A stretch of 64,000 bases of DNA, taken from Laccaria trichodermophora (lineage: Eukaryota > Basidiomycota > Agaricomycetes > Agaricales > Hydnangiaceae). Shown here piece by piece: positions 60,361 to 64,000 of the stretch. The stretch spans positions 62,001 through 126,000 of the forward strand of contig JACTVC010000003.1 in the NCBI GenBank assembly GCA_018417955.1, given 5' to 3'. The translations under genes and the position numbers were made by a program. Each line of letters starts with the position of its first letter. Position 1 is the first letter of the stretch. A model generated the notes under the pieces. The model saw nothing but the letters and a program-made list of their open reading frames with translations, was not told the DNA's origin and did not search any database.

Positions 60361-62405
60361 ATAACTTGCGGGCTGCGGGCCATTGCTTCGCATGGCATTA
60401 CGAGTCCTGGTTTTATATACCTACTGATCGCATCAACCCCATTTTCCCACCCATCTCACCCCACTCCGATTTGACTGCAATTCTCCACCAGTCTTATTCC
60501 AATCCTCGTCTTTGTCTTTCTCATTCCTCAGCGGTTTACCCTCTTCGTGGTTGGACTCGACTTTCTTGCATGTTGGCTCTATCTGTCACCTATATGGTTC
60601 GTGCCAAAGGAATGAAGTCCACTCAGGGCGTTGAAGGCATCTATTAGGCAATGGGCGGTGCTTCGATTAAGCACTGCGTCTTCATGAATTCATAGAGCCG
60701 CGTGCATCCCTCAAGAGTTTCTTGGACATTGAGGTGTGTAGTGAACTCCCTGGATGCAGAAGCATCGGCTGACACTCTTTTGGGTAGTAGTCATGGCAGA
60801 TTCACAATTTTCGGGCAGCCATCACGATCCTTCTCGAGTCGCGTGCACTCCGCACAATAATACGCGTCAGAGATACTTAGTGCATTGACAAGTCCCAGCA
60901 CCCCTCAGTCACCGAAAACAGCATACCATATGCGACCTATTTTTTCTCATTTCGTCTTCCCAACCCTTCCGACATCACTGTCTCTCGCAGTCAATACTCA
61001 GACTGGCCAGTCTGTCGTCGAATAAGTGACAGTGTTTAAAGCTGCCAATTGTGTTCATTTCAACACCTTTTATAAAATCTGCAACTAATTCAGTTGGAAC
61101 AGAGGTTATTTGGAGGCAGAGTTTGACACGGTAGATTCGCTTCCTCAAGAATTCGTTAGCGCAGATGTTTTGAGGGAGGGATGGAACTTAGAGCAGTCGA
61201 TTGATTCGACGGTGGAGAATCTGATAAAGGGAGACTTTGGGTAGACCTTTGAGTAAGATTGTCTTCTTTTCCGTCATGTCGGTTACTAATGATTTTACAC
61301 GCAGCTTGCTTTATATCACTTTTAGCATGTTCCCTCCACCACTTTCTCCTCTCCTCCTCACCTTCTTTCCCTCCCGATGAGCAAACCCACTGATAAATAC
61401 TAATAACCCCAAGACCGTGACCGCCCCGACCTCCTCAACGAACTGCGTTTCTCACTTGAGATTATGCCCGGCTTGAGGAAATACGTCTTTTCCTGCCAGA
61501 GCCGAGATTCTCAATAAATTGCTCATGCCTTTCATGGCATCGTACCCTCAGCTGTTCCCTCCCCTGAGTGGGGTGATGCAAGTCCCACAGCATGTGCTGT
61601 TAAGTGCATATCAAGCATCGATTGGCTTCCTGCGGCAGGAAGAGACGATCCCGTTGTTCCTGGATGACCATGTTCGCATATATTCAAGAAAGGGGAGAGT
61701 TCAAGTTGCTATCAATGCAAGTAAGCTACTCTACTCACTGCCACTCCTCTCGAGTCTCCTCTGACCTCGTCTAACCATCTTCAGAGACCGTGCAATGACG
61801 ACTGGCTCCAGATCGTCAACACTCTCTGAAGGTTGTATGGAGGACTCGGAAGGGCGAGTCAAAGTCAGTTAGAGTGGAGAGGCCAGACCTGGGAAGACCG
61901 CGCTCCCTTTTTATATAGATTAACCAGGGGAGTATTAGACGCTATTATTGGAAAAATAAAAACATGGGCATGCTTGAGCATTCGATTCCGGAATTGGTGG
62001 ATGAATGAACAAACAAATGAGCGAGAAAAAGGTCAATTCGGCGCTTCAGGTGTTGCTAACTTTATTCCTTCTGGTGTGGTAAGAGACGGTTACATCTAGA
62101 TTGAGTTGGGTACACAAAGACAATGTTCGCAAATGATGTTGATGACGAAGTTGTAAGTATCTCTGGGGGTAGGGCAAATACAACGATGACACAGATGACC
62201 CAGCCCTCGAAAGTAAGCAGGCAGTGAAGGTGCGTTAATCCTGCCAGGGGTGCTTGATAATGCCACCTTGCTAAACGGCAGGATACCCTCTGCCGCAGGT
62301 GCTTGGTTGACTCTTCCCTGTGAGAACGACTAGAATGTAACTCCAGCATCAAGAATTTACAACTTCGGCGACCTTCGTGTGCACTGTCTTTCTGACAGGA
62401 CCAAC
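60361..62405. other. Gene-poor interval
   Basis: Frames of up to 127-138 codons occur (for example 60231-60647 plus, 62062-62445 minus) without domains or consistent exon structure. No RNA gene was recognised. Confidence 0.3.
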
Positions 62406-62473
62406 CAAACAGTGACAAATTTTGAACTGAAAAGTGGACGTCCACTTTTCAGTTCAAAATTTGTCACTGTTTG
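62406..62473. repeat. Perfect 68-nt palindrome
   Basis: The left arm 62406-62439 (starting caaacagtgac, ending gtggac) is the exact reverse complement of 62440-62473 (gtccac ... gtcactgtttg), with no spacer and no mismatch across 34 bp. It can form a cruciform or a very stable hairpin. It could also be an assembly or library artefact. Confidence 0.9.
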
Positions 62474-62639
62474 CCCCAGATCGTTCTGCCTTTCTCTTCT
62501 GCTTCATTCGCCAATTTGTCTCTTGAAGTTGAGGAATGGTAGCAGAAGTACGTATCTATCCTTACGCTTTTAGCTGTGTCTTTGCTGACACACTGTGAAA
62601 CTTTTCTCTCTCACTTAGTGATCTGTCTCACGAAGACGA

Positions 62640-63545
62640 CGCGAATGATGGAGGACATCACCTGATTGTGCAGCCTACAGTTTGTCCACCAAGCTGTTGT
62701 CCCCTTAAACTCAGCTCACGCATCTCTGGAATGTTGCCTAATAACCTGTTTGGGACGACAAACTGTTACCCTCGCGTCTACGTCCACAATTTCAAGTACA
62801 GCCGCTACGCGCAAGACCATCATGGTGACAACAACCCAAAACGTTCGGTTCTGGAGTCAGTATCACGTCCACCAGCACCTCGACTCCATACGACCACAAC
62901 GCCTACCACTCGGCCAGTTACGATCACCATCACGAAGTCGACTACACTCCCTACAGTCAAAACTCAGACTAAGGTCACGTCACCTCTGGGATCTCGGTTG
63001 CGACAACGAGCACCACCATAACAACACCCACAATTACCCCTACGACAGACCCGGTCGCAGTCACTACTACCACGACATCCACTATACTAATCACAACCAC
63101 TAAGCATAGGACTACAACGATTACAACAACGGTCACATCTGGTCAACCCGCTTCTACTACCAGTACAACCACGGCCACCACCACCAACACTTCTTTGCCG
63201 GTTATGGCCACGGTTAGTATCACCACCACTCTTACTCCTACTGGTGTACAATCATCCCAACTTCAACAATAGGAAGTGTATTGACGTCACAGGTAACATC
63301 CGGTGGAACAGAACTCCAATTCAGATGTACGTTTCTTTGCCTCACACTTGTCTTCTTGATTTCTGATTTTTACTTCTTTGGTTTAGATTCGACCACAGTT
63401 CAGCTCAATGACAGAAGATTGCTAGAGACACCACGGGTTCACCTTTCAGGTACGAACTTCCCTTTGGATGCTGGCTGGCGTAAGTTGGCTTTTTTCAAGA
63501 CTTCCATTTTGCCCTTGAAAGTTAACGTGGATATGGGTTCTAGCT
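62640..63545 (+). pseudogene. Threonine-rich secreted-like protein remnant
   Basis: Dense Thr/Ser coding text (TTTTTSTILITTTKHRTTT, TTSTTTATTTNTSLP) runs from about 62.79 to 63.27 kb, but it switches between all three frames and ends at a stop near 63270. A short Cys-containing piece (CPPSCCP) precedes it. The words VTSG recur. It is like the mucin-type stalk of a fungal cell-surface protein. Frame changes suggest decay, undetected introns, or sequence error in a repetitive tract. Confidence 0.35.
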
Positions 63546-64000
63546 AACCTCTTCGGCAATGGCAACAGGTTGAAAATCTGGCAATGCATCGATTCCACCC
63601 CAGCTCAAATATGGGACTACAACGAACCAGATTCAGATCGAGCTCTGTGTGGCGGCGGTTAAAAGGAGTACGTCCTCTTCGTTTAAACTTGTGTTCTTTC
63701 CGAAATTCAACATGCGTCAGCCACCCAATGCGTTGACCTCCCCAACGGAAACACCTTCCTTCAACGGAAACGGCCTGCAAACCTTCCCTGGAAATGGGAC
63801 CTGGACCAATACGTCTTAAAGGGCAACGGATATCTAGGAGGGTACTTCGTTACAGAGATATGAACCCAATTAGCGAATTTGCGCTCCTGTGATCTTGTTT
63901 TTTCCTAATTTTACTAATGTCATTGTCTTGTGACTGTCTTTGTGTTTCCTTGCCTCTCTTCCAAACCATGGTCTGTATTTGGCAGTCTGGAACCACGTAA
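63546..64000. other. Window end, no gene called
   Basis: A plus-strand piece reads FNGNGLQTFPGNGTWTN near 63.76-63.82 kb and may continue the Thr-rich secreted remnant, but no complete frame was found before the window ends. Confidence 0.25.

Overview
The window reads as nuclear DNA of a mushroom-forming basidiomycete (Agaricomycetes). Evidence: short introns of about 46-65 nt that split conserved domains, many F-box/LRR genes of the type expanded in Agaricomycetes, a DUF6534 membrane protein, aryl-alcohol-oxidase-like GMC oxidoreductases, and NB-ARC receptors with kinesin-light-chain-type TPR arrays. No bacterial, organellar or viral block was seen.

Layout. 0.3-3.0 kb: GMC oxidoreductase 1. 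3.5-5.0 kb: F-box/LRR-like gene (minus). 6.6-7.0 kb: protein-kinase-like relic. 7.3-8.8 kb: DUF6534 membrane protein (minus). 8.9-9.5 kb: a cluster of CCGGATA repeats. 9.5-13.2 kb: no convincing gene. 13.2-14.3 kb: frameshifted F-box pseudogene. 15.1-17.6 kb: GMC oxidoreductase 2, with the same 10-exon plan as the first. 17.8-23.2 kb: vacuolar sorting receptor VPS10 (minus), divergent from an APH-family kinase-like gene (23.4-24.6 kb). 24.8-39.5 kb: a duplication zone. One truncated and two near-complete copies of a module encoding an unrecognised protein of about 547 residues lie around a divergent F-box gene pair (25.8-28.8 kb) and a broken F-box/WD-type pseudogene (33.5-34.2 kb). The two larger copies start with a tRNA-derived repeat.

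40.5-58.0 kb is the most distinctive part. Two paralogous NB-ARC/TPR receptors (NLR-type STAND proteins) lie head to head about 10 kb apart. Each begins with a 25-residue first exon carrying a short QGAQNV-type motif, continues into a P-loop NTPase, and ends in a 42-residue TPR array (19 units in one, 14 in the other). The interval between them holds three copies of an unrecognised small protein family, the complete RNA polymerase III subunit gene RPC25/RPC8, and the truncated start of a mitochondrial carrier that faces RPC25 across 86 bp. 58-64 kb is mostly gene-poor, with LTR-like direct repeats, hairpin-forming repeats, a perfect 68-nt palindrome and a threonine-rich, frame-broken tract.

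The genes do not form one pathway. Housekeeping genes (VPS10, RPC25) are mixed with secreted redox enzymes and with expanding families (F-box, NLR, duplicated modules). The strongest lead for an undescribed system is the head-to-head NLR pair with its shared N-terminal motif and independently expanded TPR arrays. The second is the duplicated 547-residue gene module.
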